DNA of 64,000 nucleotides from Anaerolineaceae bacterium. Lineage in GTDB: Bacteria; Chloroflexota; Anaerolineae; Aggregatilineales; Phototrophicaceae. The stretch lies in contig WGMX01000013.1 in the NCBI GenBank assembly GCA_016124855.1, forward strand, positions 1 to 64,000, given 5' to 3'. The notes beneath the pieces are model-generated. The model saw only the letters and a program-made list of their open reading frames with translations, searched no databases and was not told the origin of the DNA. Positions 43,181 through 51,528 of the stretch are shown here, in pieces (positions within the stretch are counted from its first letter, which is position 1; the number at the start of each line of letters is the position of its first letter). Position numbers and translations under genes: made by a program.

Positions 43181-43340
43181 ATTTTCCTGAACCTGACGGA
43201 ATCCCAAATTAACCCAAGTTTATCCCAAAGAGGAAGTCAAACGGCTTACTCTTTTGTTTAGGGAGCATGATTAAATTAACTTTTCTGTTGTGGGTTGCGT
43301 TCTATAATCAACATATATCCACCTGCCTGCGAGAAATAGT

Positions 43341-44027
43341 ATGTCGAATCAGCCCGCCCCTCAATCGACCTCAGTGTTGAAAAACCCACAGATTATTTTG
43401 GCGTTGATAAGTGGTGTGGTAACGATTGTTGCGGCTTTGATCGGCGTTTTACCGCATTTACTTCCTGCCTCCGCAACTCCAACGCCTACCATGACACCTA
43501 TCGTCGTGACAGCGACAGCTTTGCCCACGTCTATTCCTGTTGCAACCAATGCTCCGCTTGCCGACACTCAAATACCAGAACCTGCTCAGCCAACACTCAT
43601 TAGCTTGGCCGTGACGACTCCAATCACAGCGGTTCCCAATACTAGCTCGATACCAAGTGGCGCTCCCAACGTCAAATTACTATTTGACAAAGCATCTTTT
43701 AATCTGTTGAACCAGAGTGATTACACAATTTCATTAGCGGGTGTGACTTTCCGAAGTACCAGCGGAACATGGGATGCCCGTAAATGGGGACCCTCGATTT
43801 ATATAAACTTACCCGCTGCAAATTGTCTACGACTTCGTGATAGCAGCAGCAATCTGCACACGCCACCGGCTGTTTGCGCCAATCACATCTATGGATTAAT
43901 CGAAGTCGGCCCAACAGCTATGTTCTGGGCTAATACCGATCATTTTGATGTTGTACATAACGATCAAACGATAGCAACTTGTGAAACATCATCGGGTGAA
44001 TGCGATGTCTATATCGGTCTAGAGTGA
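43341..44027 (+). CDS. single-pass membrane protein with Thr/Pro linker and C-terminal domain
   Basis: A 228-residue protein. A short N-tail leads to one membrane helix (about 16-42, IILALISGVVTIVAALIGVLPHLL). A Thr/Pro-rich linker (TPTPTMTPIVVTATALPTS) follows. The exported C-terminal domain (about 108-228) has SFNLLNQSDYTISLAGVTFRS and four Cys that could form disulfides; I do not recognise it. The plan is the same as the outer part of the TIR protein and the FHA protein in this window. TATAAT at 43303-43308 is a candidate -10. Function unknown. Confidence 0.65.
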   Translation: MSNQPAPQSTSVLKNPQIILALISGVVTIVAALIGVLPHLLPASATPTPTMTPIVVTATALPTSIPVATNAPLADTQIPEPAQPTLISLAVTTPITAVPNTSSIPSGAPNVKLLFDKASFNLLNQSDYTISLAGVTFRSTSGTWDARKWGPSIYINLPAANCLRLRDSSSNLHTPPAVCANHIYGLIEVGPTAMFWANTDHFDVVHNDQTIATCETSSGECDVYIGLE

Positions 44028-44050
44028 AACGGTATTCATTTGCTTAGACT

Positions 44051-44509
44051 TCACAGCCATTTCGATGCTGCCAGCGCCGCGTTGGCAACCCGATAAGTAC
44101 CCTCGTTATCGCTGTTGACCGCACCTTCCAAATAGGCACGCTCTCCCAGTCGCAGCAGCGCCAAAGCCGCGTTGTAGCGCACATCGGGTGATTCGCTTTC
44201 GTCAGCTTGTACGATATTCAGCAAAGCAGGCACAGCCGCCTTGTCACCAATTTGCCCCAATCCCCAAATGCAGTTGTATTTCAGAGCGTAGTCCGCACCT
44301 ATACTTGCGCGTTCAATCGCTGCAATAGCCGCCGAATTCCCAATCCATGCCAGCGCTGCCGCTGCTCGCCACCGAATTTCTTCGTCTTCCGGCCCAAGCG
44401 CTGCTGTTAATGCCTCAACCGCCGCATGACCGATCTCAACATAGGCCTGCATCGTTTCATAACGAATGGTCATCTCAGCGTGGTTTAAATCTTCAATGGC
44501 AGGTGTCAT
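44051..44509 (-). CDS. small HEAT-repeat protein
   Basis: A 152-residue protein of four HEAT/PBS-type units (AAVEALTAALGPEDEEIRWRAAAALAWIGNSAAIAAIERA, and LKYNCIWGLGQIGDKAAVPALLNIVQADES). AAGGATG lies 5 bases before the ATG. It follows the RidA gene by 9 bases on the same strand, so they are probably co-transcribed. Likely a protein-binding scaffold. Confidence 0.75.
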   Translation of the reverse strand: MTPAIEDLNHAEMTIRYETMQAYVEIGHAAVEALTAALGPEDEEIRWRAAAALAWIGNSAAIAAIERASIGADYALKYNCIWGLGQIGDKAAVPALLNIVQADESESPDVRYNAALALLRLGERAYLEGAVNSDNEGTYRVANAALAASKWL

Positions 44510-44518
44510 GAGGCATCC

Positions 44519-44917
44519 TTAGACTGGAATCGCGGCGACAGCTTCAATTTCGATGAGAATTTCGTCACGGAACAGTTTGCGAACTTCAACCGCACTGCTA
44601 GCAGGTGGCTGTGCCACATTTATATATTGATTTCGAACTTCGCGCACCACCGGAATTTGCGAAATGTCGAGCATAAAATAGGTGAACTTCACCACATGGC
44701 TGAAGTCTGCGCCAACGGCTGCTAAAGCGGCTTGTATATTTTTAAAGACCTGCTGCGTTTGCTGTTGCAAATCATCTTTGCCGACCAGATTGCCTGCTGT
44801 ATCAAAGGCCACTTGTCCGGCGATGAAAATGAGTTTGCTATTGGAAACTTCAACGACGTGAGTATAACCGTTAGCAGGGGCGATTTCGGGCGGATTGATA
44901 AAGCGTGTATTGGACAT
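44519..44917 (-). CDS. ridA: RidA/YjgF family protein
   Basis: A 132-residue chorismate-mutase-like fold protein. VEVSNSKLIFIAGQVAFDTAGNLVG, QTQQVFKNIQAALAAVGADFSHVVKFTYFMLD and QPPASSAVEVRKLFRDEILIEIEAVAAI match the family, but the usual Arg105 of RidA within the R-x-A/C motif is replaced in SSAVEV, so it may not have enamine deaminase activity. RidA removes 2-aminoacrylate and related enamines formed by PLP dehydratases such as the one at 3089. Forms trimers. Gene symbol is by family only. Confidence 0.8.
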   Translation of the reverse strand: MSNTRFINPPEIAPANGYTHVVEVSNSKLIFIAGQVAFDTAGNLVGKDDLQQQTQQVFKNIQAALAAVGADFSHVVKFTYFMLDISQIPVVREVRNQYINVAQPPASSAVEVRKLFRDEILIEIEAVAAIPV

Positions 44918-44962
44918 TGGATTGCAGCCTTTGTGATTTGAATGTCGGCTACAATCCTACCA

Positions 44963-46036
44963 TTAGTTGATTAAGTAGCCCAACTGCCGCAGCGCCGTTT
45001 GTGACGCTCGCCGTACAGAGGGGTTAAGCTTATGCCGTGCGCGGGTTTGGGTGACTATCGCTTGCATCTCACGGACTTCGATATTGTGCAAAGCATCCTT
45101 AGCGCTGAACGGAACCAGATAATCTTCATCATCAATCAGCCGAATCAAACCATCTATGGCCCGCTCATCACCAATCCAACCTAATGCCACCGCTGCTTGC
45201 ATTCTGACTTCGGGTTCGCTGTCGTATAACGCATCCATAAGCGGGATAACGCTGCGACGGTTGCCAATCCAACCCAATGCCAGTGCTGCCTGAGCCCGTA
45301 CATGCGGGTCTTTATCTTTCAATGCCTCGGACAAAGCTTCCAGCGCCATATCATTTTGCAGCCATGCGAGGATCGTTGTTACCTGCGAACGAGCGCGGCT
45401 TTTACCGTTATACAGGGTATCGAGCAAGACTTTTATCGCGTCATTGCCACCGATTTTGACCAATGCCATTCCAGCATCAAACCGCATTTTGTTGAAAGGA
45501 TCATTGAGTGCCACCACTAAGGCCGGGATGGCGGCTGGATTTTTCAAGTAGCCTAAGCCCCATGCCGCATAACGCCGCACCTTGCGATCTGGATCACGCA
45601 GGCGTGCGATTAATTCATCAAAAACGTATTCGCCGCCAATCGAGTAAAGGACCCACATCAGTTTTTGGCGGACGTTTGTCGGACATCTGTCCAGAACCGC
45701 CAGCAGCGCAGGGACAGCTTTTTCGCCCATCTTATATAGGGCATAGGCCGCCATTGTCTGGCAGGTCTTGCACTTCTGGTACAGCGCATAGATCAGGGTG
45801 TCAACTGCCGGCAAACCGATCAGAGATAGCTCCAGCGCCGCTTTACGTTGTAGGCTAGGATTGCGCGACATGCAAAGCTGCTGCCCGAGGTACTCCACCA
45901 GTGCGTGAGTGGCAAACGGATCAAGCATATCGAGCTGGAGTCCAATGCCAGCTTCGCTTTTCTGTTCATCACGTATTAACCAGCGCCCGACGGGTTGTTT
46001 TGAATTCGTAAGAAGCATTATTTCAGGGTTCGTCAT
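44963..46036 (-). CDS. HEAT-repeat protein
   Basis: A 357-residue protein of about eight HEAT units after an N-terminal region of about 60 residues. Typical units are DRKVRRYAAWGLGYLKNPAAIPALVVAL, DPHVRAQAALALGWIGNRRSVIPLMDAL and EPEVRMQAAVALGWIGDERAIDGLIRLI. The first unit carries QKCKTCQTMAAYALYKMG with a CxxC. AAAAGG lies about 10 bases before the ATG. It starts a run of three minus-strand genes (HEAT, RidA, HEAT) separated by 9 and 45 bases. Probably a scaffold protein. Confidence 0.8.
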   Translation of the reverse strand: MTNPEIMLLTNSKQPVGRWLIRDEQKSEAGIGLQLDMLDPFATHALVEYLGQQLCMSRNPSLQRKAALELSLIGLPAVDTLIYALYQKCKTCQTMAAYALYKMGEKAVPALLAVLDRCPTNVRQKLMWVLYSIGGEYVFDELIARLRDPDRKVRRYAAWGLGYLKNPAAIPALVVALNDPFNKMRFDAGMALVKIGGNDAIKVLLDTLYNGKSRARSQVTTILAWLQNDMALEALSEALKDKDPHVRAQAALALGWIGNRRSVIPLMDALYDSEPEVRMQAAVALGWIGDERAIDGLIRLIDDEDYLVPFSAKDALHNIEVREMQAIVTQTRARHKLNPSVRRASQTALRQLGYLIN

Positions 46037-46189
46037 GGCGTTTGTACCTTTTGGGTAACGGCTATGGCTGGATCGAGTAAGTATCTATCAGGTTCTATTC
46101 GTTTTATGCATACACTCTACAGACGTTCAAACGTTACAATATGTTCCCACTCAACACCCTCGATTATATGGAAGAATATTATTGTATAC

Positions 46190-46210
46190 CCCCCTACAAT
46201 TTAGGGGTTA
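46190..46210. repeat. C-rich hairpin, partner of 4760-4782
   Basis: CCCCTA and TAGGGG arms around CAATT. The string CCCCCCTACAAT followed by AGGGGTT is shared with the first copy. Confidence 0.45.
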
Positions 46211-46239
46211 GTAAAAATAAACGGTTCTCTAACCCATAT

Positions 46240-46258
46240 CCCCCCATTTTGTGGGGGG
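46240..46258. repeat. perfect C/G hairpin
   Basis: CCCCCCA and TGGGGGG arms enclose TTTTG. It lies 30 bases right of the previous hairpin. Confidence 0.45.
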
Positions 46259-46427
46259 TAGGTTTGACAACGTTTGCACGTCATACAACATCACGAAATC
46301 GATTCCCTAAAGTTTGTGACGATGATTTAAAACACTCATATTTTATGGTTATAAAAGAAGGTTGGCATAAACTAAGCTGGAATCATCAGCCTCGCACGAA
46401 ACAATATTAAAGTGTGGTTGTTATCAG

Positions 46428-47189
46428 TTAACTACTGACCAGCGTCAGCAGTTTGACTACCGCAAATAATCCGAACGCCATGTGCGTCAAAACCGCTGCA
46501 CGGGTTGAACCCGTATAAACCCGCACCGCCGCAAAAATTAGACCGCCTATCAGCGGCTGCACCAATCCAATCCAAATCAGGGCGTTATTATTGGCTGATG
46601 CAGGAACCGGAAACGAGACAAAATGAAACATGGTATAAGCTGCTGCCGATAAAATGAATCCCCCCCAAGGTGAGATCGTCGCTCTCAAAGAGGGCAGCAG
46701 TAATCCTTGAAATACCAATCCTTCAGCTAAAGGTTGCAGAATCACCATAAACAAAACCACAAATATCCATGACAGCGGAGCAATTGGCTGCCTCAACTGC
46801 ACAGCAGCGTATAAGTCGAGCAGTTCAGGGTCAGGAATCAGCAGGCCAACCACACTTCGCCCGACGAGATCAAGCAGGATAGCGAGTCCAACGCCGATCA
46901 ATAAATACCAGAAAATACTTTGTCCCCTGCTTGCCGGTGTTCCGTTCCACATCGCTGACCAATAGTGTGGCGACCGGCGCCTAATCCATACAAACACGAA
47001 GACCAATAGTGCCCCAATTGACCAACCGAGTAAGTAAGTGTACTGCGACTGCGGCAATAAGATAATTGATATTGCCGATCCTAAAATAATAGCAACGAAC
47101 GAAGCGATCATCGCGCCAATTGCACCCCACACACCCCACGGTGGAGTAGGCTCGTTGGCAGCGATTCGGTTTACAAGCTGTCTAAACAT
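46428..47189 (-). CDS. CPBP/Abi-like membrane protein with altered active-site motifs
   Basis: A 253-residue protein with about seven membrane helices. The region LQPLAEGLVFQGLLLPSL corresponds to the EExxxR motif of CPBP (Abi/Rce1-like) intramembrane glutamic proteases; here the first Glu is Ala and the Arg position is not Arg. The second motif AAAYTMFHFVSF keeps the His of FxxxH, and AAVLTHMAFGLFAV keeps the third His but not the Asn. So the fold is likely and proteolytic activity doubtful. GAGG lies upstream. A GNAT gene ends 15 bases before its start and is probably co-transcribed. Confidence 0.7.
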   Translation of the reverse strand: MFRQLVNRIAANEPTPPWGVWGAIGAMIASFVAIILGSAISIILLPQSQYTYLLGWSIGALLVFVFVWIRRRSPHYWSAMWNGTPASRGQSIFWYLLIGVGLAILLDLVGRSVVGLLIPDPELLDLYAAVQLRQPIAPLSWIFVVLFMVILQPLAEGLVFQGLLLPSLRATISPWGGFILSAAAYTMFHFVSFPVPASANNNALIWIGLVQPLIGGLIFAAVRVYTGSTRAAVLTHMAFGLFAVVKLLTLVSS

Positions 47190-47204
47190 GCATGTCCTCG
47201 TCTT

Positions 47205-47735
47205 TTAAGTCGTTGGATAATCCATAAATAGCAGTGCCATCATGTACACGTCAACATAAGCACCGTCCTTGAAAAGCGCTGCTCGCTGACGACCTTCTAT
47301 TTGAAAGCCTAATTTCTCGTATACATGGATAGCGCGTGTGTTGTGCGCCATAACGGTGAGTTCCATGCGCGTGATAATACCGGTGTTTTTTGCCCAGTCA
47401 ATCAGCCGCCGCATCAGCGCCGTTCCCACGCCCTTATCGCGCCACTCTATATTCACGCTAATTCCCAGTCCACCTTGATGCCGCACCGCTTTGCGTTTGC
47501 CGCCTTGAAAACCACATACACCAATCACTTCGCCCGCTGGTGTAATCGCGATAAGGAAACATGAATTATCTGCGACTGAACTATTTTTCAGATAGTTTTG
47601 TTCGTCTTCTAATGACATGCTTTCGCCCGGGCCGCGTATGATTCCGTTACGCGGTTCATTTGCGATCAGGTCGTTATGAAAAATGACCGCTGCTGCGTCA
47701 TCCGGTGTGGCCTCACGAATGATATAACTCGTCAT
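47205..47735 (-). CDS. GNAT-family N-acetyltransferase
   Basis: A 176-residue GNAT protein: IREATPDDAAAVIFHNDLIA at the start, ITPAGEVIGVCGFQGGK, then the acetyl-CoA loop WRDKGVGTALMRRLIDWAKN and the terminal HVYEKLGFQIEGRQRAALF. The last motif is typical of RimJ/RimL-like and other small-molecule acetylases; substrate unknown. GAGG is 8 bases upstream of the ATG. Together with the CPBP-like gene it forms a two-gene unit divergent from mscL. Confidence 0.85.
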   Translation of the reverse strand: MTSYIIREATPDDAAAVIFHNDLIANEPRNGIIRGPGESMSLEDEQNYLKNSSVADNSCFLIAITPAGEVIGVCGFQGGKRKAVRHQGGLGISVNIEWRDKGVGTALMRRLIDWAKNTGIITRMELTVMAHNTRAIHVYEKLGFQIEGRQRAALFKDGAYVDVYMMALLFMDYPTT

Positions 47736-48058
47736 GTGTTGTGCCTCAAGTTGTGCTACCGTGCATTGTATCAGCTACCGCGCGCTTTGTTGAGCGTGTG
47801 CGAAAATAACCCTTAAAATTGTTTACCCCAACGCTCCTAAACAATTAGCAAGTGTTTTACCAAATTGTCACGGTATCTCTTGCGCCAAAACTACGCTTTG
47901 AGATGAGCAGACTCAAAACAAGTGTCCAAATATATTGCTGTTTTCAATCAGTAATGGTATACATTACGCAACATTTCGGAACACAGAGGGTTGTCACCAC
48001 TAAGTCTGAAATGTACTGCGAATACGAACCTTCATGACTACACATAAGGGAGTCCAGA
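47736..48058. other. 323-base divergent intergenic region
   Basis: It lies between the GNAT gene (minus) and mscL (plus) and contains the mscL promoter at 47935-47963. Nothing else recognised. Confidence 0.45.
47935..47963 (+). promoter_or_regulatory. sigma70-like promoter for mscL
   Basis: TTGCTG, a 17-base spacer and TATACA, 95 bases before the mscL ATG. The long leader (about 85 bases) shows no clear structure. Confidence 0.4.
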
Positions 48059-48478
48059 ATGATTAAAGAGTTTCGCACGTTCATTATGAGGGGTAACGTC
48101 CTTGACCTTGCTATCGGTGTCATCATCGGCAGCGCATTTGGGGCAATCGTCACCTCGTTGGTGAATAACATCATTATGCCGCCAATTGGGGTGATTCTCG
48201 GCGGGGTAGATTTCAGTGCAATTAAGATCGTCTTGCAGCAGGCAGGGGCCAAAACGCTGGCGGATGGTACACCATCACCGGAAGTCGCCATTGGTATCGG
48301 TCTATTCATAAATGCGATCATCAGTTTCTTGATCATCGCGTTTGTGGTATTTCTTATTGTCCGTGCCGTCAACAAGATTATGCCGCCCCCACCACCGCCC
48401 CCACCACCCGGCCCAACCACTGAAGAAAAGATGCTTGCCCAGTTGGAAAAGCTCAACGAAACGATGGCGAAGAAGTAG
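48059..48478 (+). CDS. mscL: large-conductance mechanosensitive channel
   Basis: A 139-residue MscL. N-terminal amphipathic helix and first membrane helix KEFRTFIMRGNVLDLAIGVIIGSAFGAIVTSLVNNIIMPPIG are diagnostic; the second helix is IGIGLFINAIISFLIIAFVVFLIVRAVNK. The periplasmic loop is short. The C-terminus has a run of nine Pro (PPPPPPPPPG) before the cytoplasmic helix EEKMLAQLEKLNETM, an unusual rigid spacer. It forms a homopentamer that opens under membrane tension in hypo-osmotic shock. GGGAG stands upstream of the ATG. Confidence 0.95.
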   Translation: MIKEFRTFIMRGNVLDLAIGVIIGSAFGAIVTSLVNNIIMPPIGVILGGVDFSAIKIVLQQAGAKTLADGTPSPEVAIGIGLFINAIISFLIIAFVVFLIVRAVNKIMPPPPPPPPPGPTTEEKMLAQLEKLNETMAKK

Positions 48479-48538
48479 CGCGTTTTCGGTATAATGTGGG
48501 GAGCGCTATTTTCCCTACATGATGTACGGTCAAGCTTT

Positions 48539-49132
48539 ATGAATGACAACCCTCGTCCTGAACCATCGCCGCGCAATACCATCATCGCTTTCGCCATTGT
48601 GTTGGTGGCGTTGATCGGTGGCGCGGCTTTATTATTGACCAGCCGTCCGCAGCCCGTTCAGATTACCATTAATCCACCTGTTCCGACCTCAACACCGCTT
48701 CCGACGGCTACAATTGCCCCCATAACCGTTTATGTCACCGGTGCGGTGCAAAAGCCCGACCAAACCATCACGCTGCCCTATCGCAGCCGTGTTCAAGACG
48801 CAATCAACGCTGTCGGTGGCACAACCGCTGAGGCCGATTTGGAAAAGGTCAACTTGGCGGACTATTTACATGACGGTGATCAGGTGCATGTGCCGGTCAA
48901 GGGACAGGCCGTTGAACTGCCAACGCCCAGTGGTGGTGTTGTGGTTCACATTAACACCGCCACCGCCGAGGAGTTGGATGCGCTCCCCGGTATCGGCCCC
49001 ACTTTAGCGCGCGACATCATTGCCTATCGGGATGCCAACGGCATGTTCAAGGGCATGTCCGATCTCGATAATGTTCCCGGCATTGGACCGTCCTTGATGG
49101 AACAGCTTCAGGGCTTACTGGCTTTTGACTGA
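48539..49132 (+). CDS. comEA: ComEA-type DNA-binding protein
   Basis: A 197-residue protein. One membrane helix (about 13-32), a Thr/Pro linker (PPVPTSTPLPTAT), an SLBB domain (ITVYVTGAVQKPDQTITLPYRSRVQDAINAVGG) and two helix-hairpin-helix motifs (VHINTATAEELDALPGIGPTLARDIIAYRDANG and LDNVPGIGPSLMEQL). ComEA binds double-stranded DNA outside the membrane during transformation. No comEC follows; the ROK gene is convergent and overlaps the last 25 bases. ATG 48539 is preferred to 48494 because the latter adds an unusual N-tail. A TATAAT lies at 48490-48495. Confidence 0.87.
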   Translation: MNDNPRPEPSPRNTIIAFAIVLVALIGGAALLLTSRPQPVQITINPPVPTSTPLPTATIAPITVYVTGAVQKPDQTITLPYRSRVQDAINAVGGTTAEADLEKVNLADYLHDGDQVHVPVKGQAVELPTPSGGVVVHINTATAEELDALPGIGPTLARDIIAYRDANGMFKGMSDLDNVPGIGPSLMEQLQGLLAFD

Positions 49133-50055
49133 AGCTGCCTTTGGGCATGAATAGCCGCGCCAGTCAAACAGACATCATCACCCAGCGCTGCCACTTTAAT
49201 TAAATGCTCGTGGTTGAAAAGCGGATCAATCAGCAGCTCGGCTAAGGTTTGTCGGGCAGGCGCAAATATCAATTCGCCCAAATTCACCACACTTCCACCG
49301 ATGACAATCACCTGTGGGTTGAACAGGTGCACCATCGCTACCAGTCCTAATCCCAACCAGTGTCCAGCCTCGGTCACAACTTCTATGGCTAAAGCGTCCC
49401 CTTGTGCTGCTGCCTCACCGACTGCTTTTCCGTCTACATTATCCAGCTTTCGCAAGCTAGAAGGGTCATCACTTGCCGCTAACATTTCCCGCGCGATCCG
49501 CCCGATACCTGTGCCAGAAGCCAGCGCTTCGAGACTGTAAATTTTTCCGTCCTTCGCCGGAAACTTGATATGCCCCGGTTCAATCGCAAGGCCGCGCCAA
49601 CCTGTGAACAGCTCTCCACCGATAACTGCGCCGCCCCCGATTCCAGTGCTGACCGTTAGATAAAGTGCCGGATCTGCCCCCTGTGCCGCGCCAAATCGAT
49701 ATTCAGCTAAAGCTGCCAGATTAGCGTCATTCTCCATGAAGGTCGGAGCGTTGTTAAAAGCTGCGCTGATACGTTGCGCCAGTGGAATATTGTCCCATGT
49801 CGGCAGGGTATGGGCATAACGGATGTAACCCGTATACGCCTGTGGTCCCGGCGCACAAATCCCAATTGCGTCGGGAATTTCACCCTCAGGCACGACTCGC
49901 CGCGCCAGTTGGATAATCCGCTCGATCACCGCGTCAATCGTCTCCTCAGTGTGTGACAAACCCTCTTCGCGTGCGATGAGTTCAAGCGCCTCAGAATACC
50001 ACCCAACGCGTGTCCGTGTTCCACCAAAATCAATCGACAACAATCCCGCAGCCAT
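49108..50055 (-). CDS. ROK-family sugar kinase lacking the zinc motif
   Basis: A 315-residue ROK protein. AAGLLSIDFGGTRTRVGWY is the phosphate-binding start, NAPTFMENDANLAALAEYRFGAAQG the sugar-binding Asn-Asp with the catalytic Asp, and STGIGGGAVIGGELFTGWRGLAIEPGHIKF the second phosphate motif with Glu and His. The family's CxCGxxGC zinc site, expected right after GHI, is replaced by PAKDGKIYSLEALASG. It may be a glucokinase or another sugar kinase with a divergent site. Start ATG 50055 agrees with the family; a longer frame crosses a hairpin repeat. Convergent with comEA. Confidence 0.82.
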   Translation of the reverse strand: MAAGLLSIDFGGTRTRVGWYSEALELIAREEGLSHTEETIDAVIERIIQLARRVVPEGEIPDAIGICAPGPQAYTGYIRYAHTLPTWDNIPLAQRISAAFNNAPTFMENDANLAALAEYRFGAAQGADPALYLTVSTGIGGGAVIGGELFTGWRGLAIEPGHIKFPAKDGKIYSLEALASGTGIGRIAREMLAASDDPSSLRKLDNVDGKAVGEAAAQGDALAIEVVTEAGHWLGLGLVAMVHLFNPQVIVIGGSVVNLGELIFAPARQTLAELLIDPLFNHEHLIKVAALGDDVCLTGAAIHAQRQLQSKASKP

Positions 50056-50102
50056 TTGCGTTCCGTTTCCTATTTTGAGAAAATAAATTTTCATCTCAAA
50101 TT

Positions 50103-50130
50103 GTAGGGGCGGGACTTTTCCCGCCCGTTT
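50103..50130. repeat. hairpin of the GTAGGG...CCC type
   Basis: GTAGGGGCGGGA, loop, TCCCGCCC: eight-base perfect arms at 50107-50114 and 50119-50126. It is the same class as the palindrome of copy A at 22607-22628, where GTGTCCCTAC flanks the arm. Confidence 0.45.
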
Positions 50131-50180
50131 TGAAATTGATTTCTTGGTTTGATAAAACGTCTGAACGGTGACTATATAGC

Positions 50181-50215
50181 AAAAGGACGAGGCCATGCAA
50201 GCACCTCGTCCTTTT
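50181..50215 (-). terminator. intrinsic terminator after the SH3/CARDB gene
   Basis: Perfect 12-base arms AAAAGGACGAGG and CCTCGTCCTTTT with an 11-base loop. On the minus strand it follows the stop at 50237 by 22 bases. It would also stop plus-strand transcripts. Confidence 0.8.
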
Positions 50216-50236
50216 ATACGATGATGGGTTTCGATC

Positions 50237-51400
50237 TTACGGGCAGTTAGCCTTATTTAACAGATAGATCGCCTCTTTGGTGTTGTCATTTTCGTTGGTT
50301 TCGAAGATCAAATTGCTGCCATCGACGGTCATCAGCAAACGGTGATTTTCGTTGTAGTATGTGCTGACCGTTAGCGGAATTGGCCCAACATTGATGGTCT
50401 GACCGGGGGCAATTGCAGGGAAAGCGCCAACCGTACTGGTCTGGAACGCGCCATCTGCCTGCCGGTAATCGTTAATTGAAATCGTTCCGCTGGGGCTGAA
50501 TGAACTGCCAAAGTTAGCAACATCCATGTAGATATTGAATGTTTGGGCGCAGTTCGGTGAACCGGGGTCAAAACGGAAGTTGCCGGCTACCAGATTGATG
50601 GTACTGGTCGGTGTCGCTGTTACCGGAATCGGTGTCGGAGTCGGCGGTGTAGGTGGATTGACACGCGGTACACTGGCAAGGTTGCCCGAAACATCGACCA
50701 CGCTGGGCGCGACCCAACCTTGTTGACCATTGGGCAGTACAACCAGATACCAGTTGGTTCCGAGGCTGCTCACACCGATGATTTGCACTGTCGTTCCGGC
50801 AGGTAAATTACCAATGACTTCAAAAATTGTACCGTCGCCCCGTCGGACATTCGCGTTAATACGGGCGGTCGCCTGCGGTGAGGTGCTAAAAGCCGTTGGT
50901 GTTGGAAGTAAGGTCGGCAAACTACCCGGCGTAGGTAAATTACCCGGTTGTCCGGTTGCGATGCCTGCGAAAGGCGGTGGGTCATTTTCCACTCGAATAG
51001 GCGTGATGAGTGCGTAAACGCGTGTGTTGTTCGACAGGCTGACGTTTAAGCGCAAACTGTACACACCGTCATCTGCAATCGAGGTGTCCCATACTGCCAG
51101 AACACTATTCTCGACCGGCGTACGGCTGACAAGTGTGACGGGTGTCCAGCCCTCGTCCTCATTGGCTAAACTGTCAATTGGGCGGGCTTCAAGGAACCAC
51201 CCGGTCATATTTGGCAGATTGGCAGTTCCATAAACGGTGAACAGACCCCGCACCACATAAACCGGAGGCGGCCATGTAATATTCGCATTTGGGTTGGGCA
51301 TCGGTGTCGATGTGGGTGTCGCCTGAGCGGATACGCTCGCCGTGACCGACAAGATAGCCATCAGCATAAACAGCCCCAATAATCGAACTTTATTTGTCAT
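50237..51400 (-). CDS. secreted protein with SH3b and CARDB-like domains
   Basis: A 387-residue protein. Signal peptide MTNKVRLLGLFMLMAILSVTASVSA (cleaved after A25), a Thr/Pro segment, a beta domain of about 100 residues (PPPVYVVRGLFTVYGTANLPNMTGW), a Pro/Thr linker, an SH3b domain (RINANVRRGDGTIFEVIGNLPAGTTVQIIG to GQQGWVAPSVV), another Pro/Thr linker and a C-terminal CARDB-like module (FNIYMDVANFGSSFSPSGTISINDY). It resembles the lipoprotein at 57237-58511 in module order. Likely binds cell-wall or surface components. Strong AAGGAGGAA before the ATG. Confidence 0.8.
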   Translation of the reverse strand: MTNKVRLLGLFMLMAILSVTASVSAQATPTSTPMPNPNANITWPPPVYVVRGLFTVYGTANLPNMTGWFLEARPIDSLANEDEGWTPVTLVSRTPVENSVLAVWDTSIADDGVYSLRLNVSLSNNTRVYALITPIRVENDPPPFAGIATGQPGNLPTPGSLPTLLPTPTAFSTSPQATARINANVRRGDGTIFEVIGNLPAGTTVQIIGVSSLGTNWYLVVLPNGQQGWVAPSVVDVSGNLASVPRVNPPTPPTPTPIPVTATPTSTINLVAGNFRFDPGSPNCAQTFNIYMDVANFGSSFSPSGTISINDYRQADGAFQTSTVGAFPAIAPGQTINVGPIPLTVSTYYNENHRLLMTVDGSNLIFETNENDNTKEAIYLLNKANCP

Positions 51401-51528
51401 CGGTATTCCTCCTTCAAAAAATAGATTGGTAATGAGTCGTAAACTCGATTACATCAATACTTTCAGCTTACGCACGAAGCGGATCAGGCGCAAGGTGCTT
51501 ACCCTACGCCTGCCCCCCTCCATTGGTA

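Larger units (their letters stand above)
46037..46427. other. 391-base intergenic region with two C/G-rich hairpins
   Basis: It holds the partner of the 4760 hairpin (46190-46210) and a second hairpin 30 bases on (46240-46258). An 89-codon ORF at 46141-46410 has a composition unlike a gene and no SD, so it is not called. Confidence 0.5.

Noticed and set aside
46141..46410. 89-codon ORF on the plus strand
   Set aside because: It runs through two C/G hairpin repeats, has no SD and its translation looks like random sequence.
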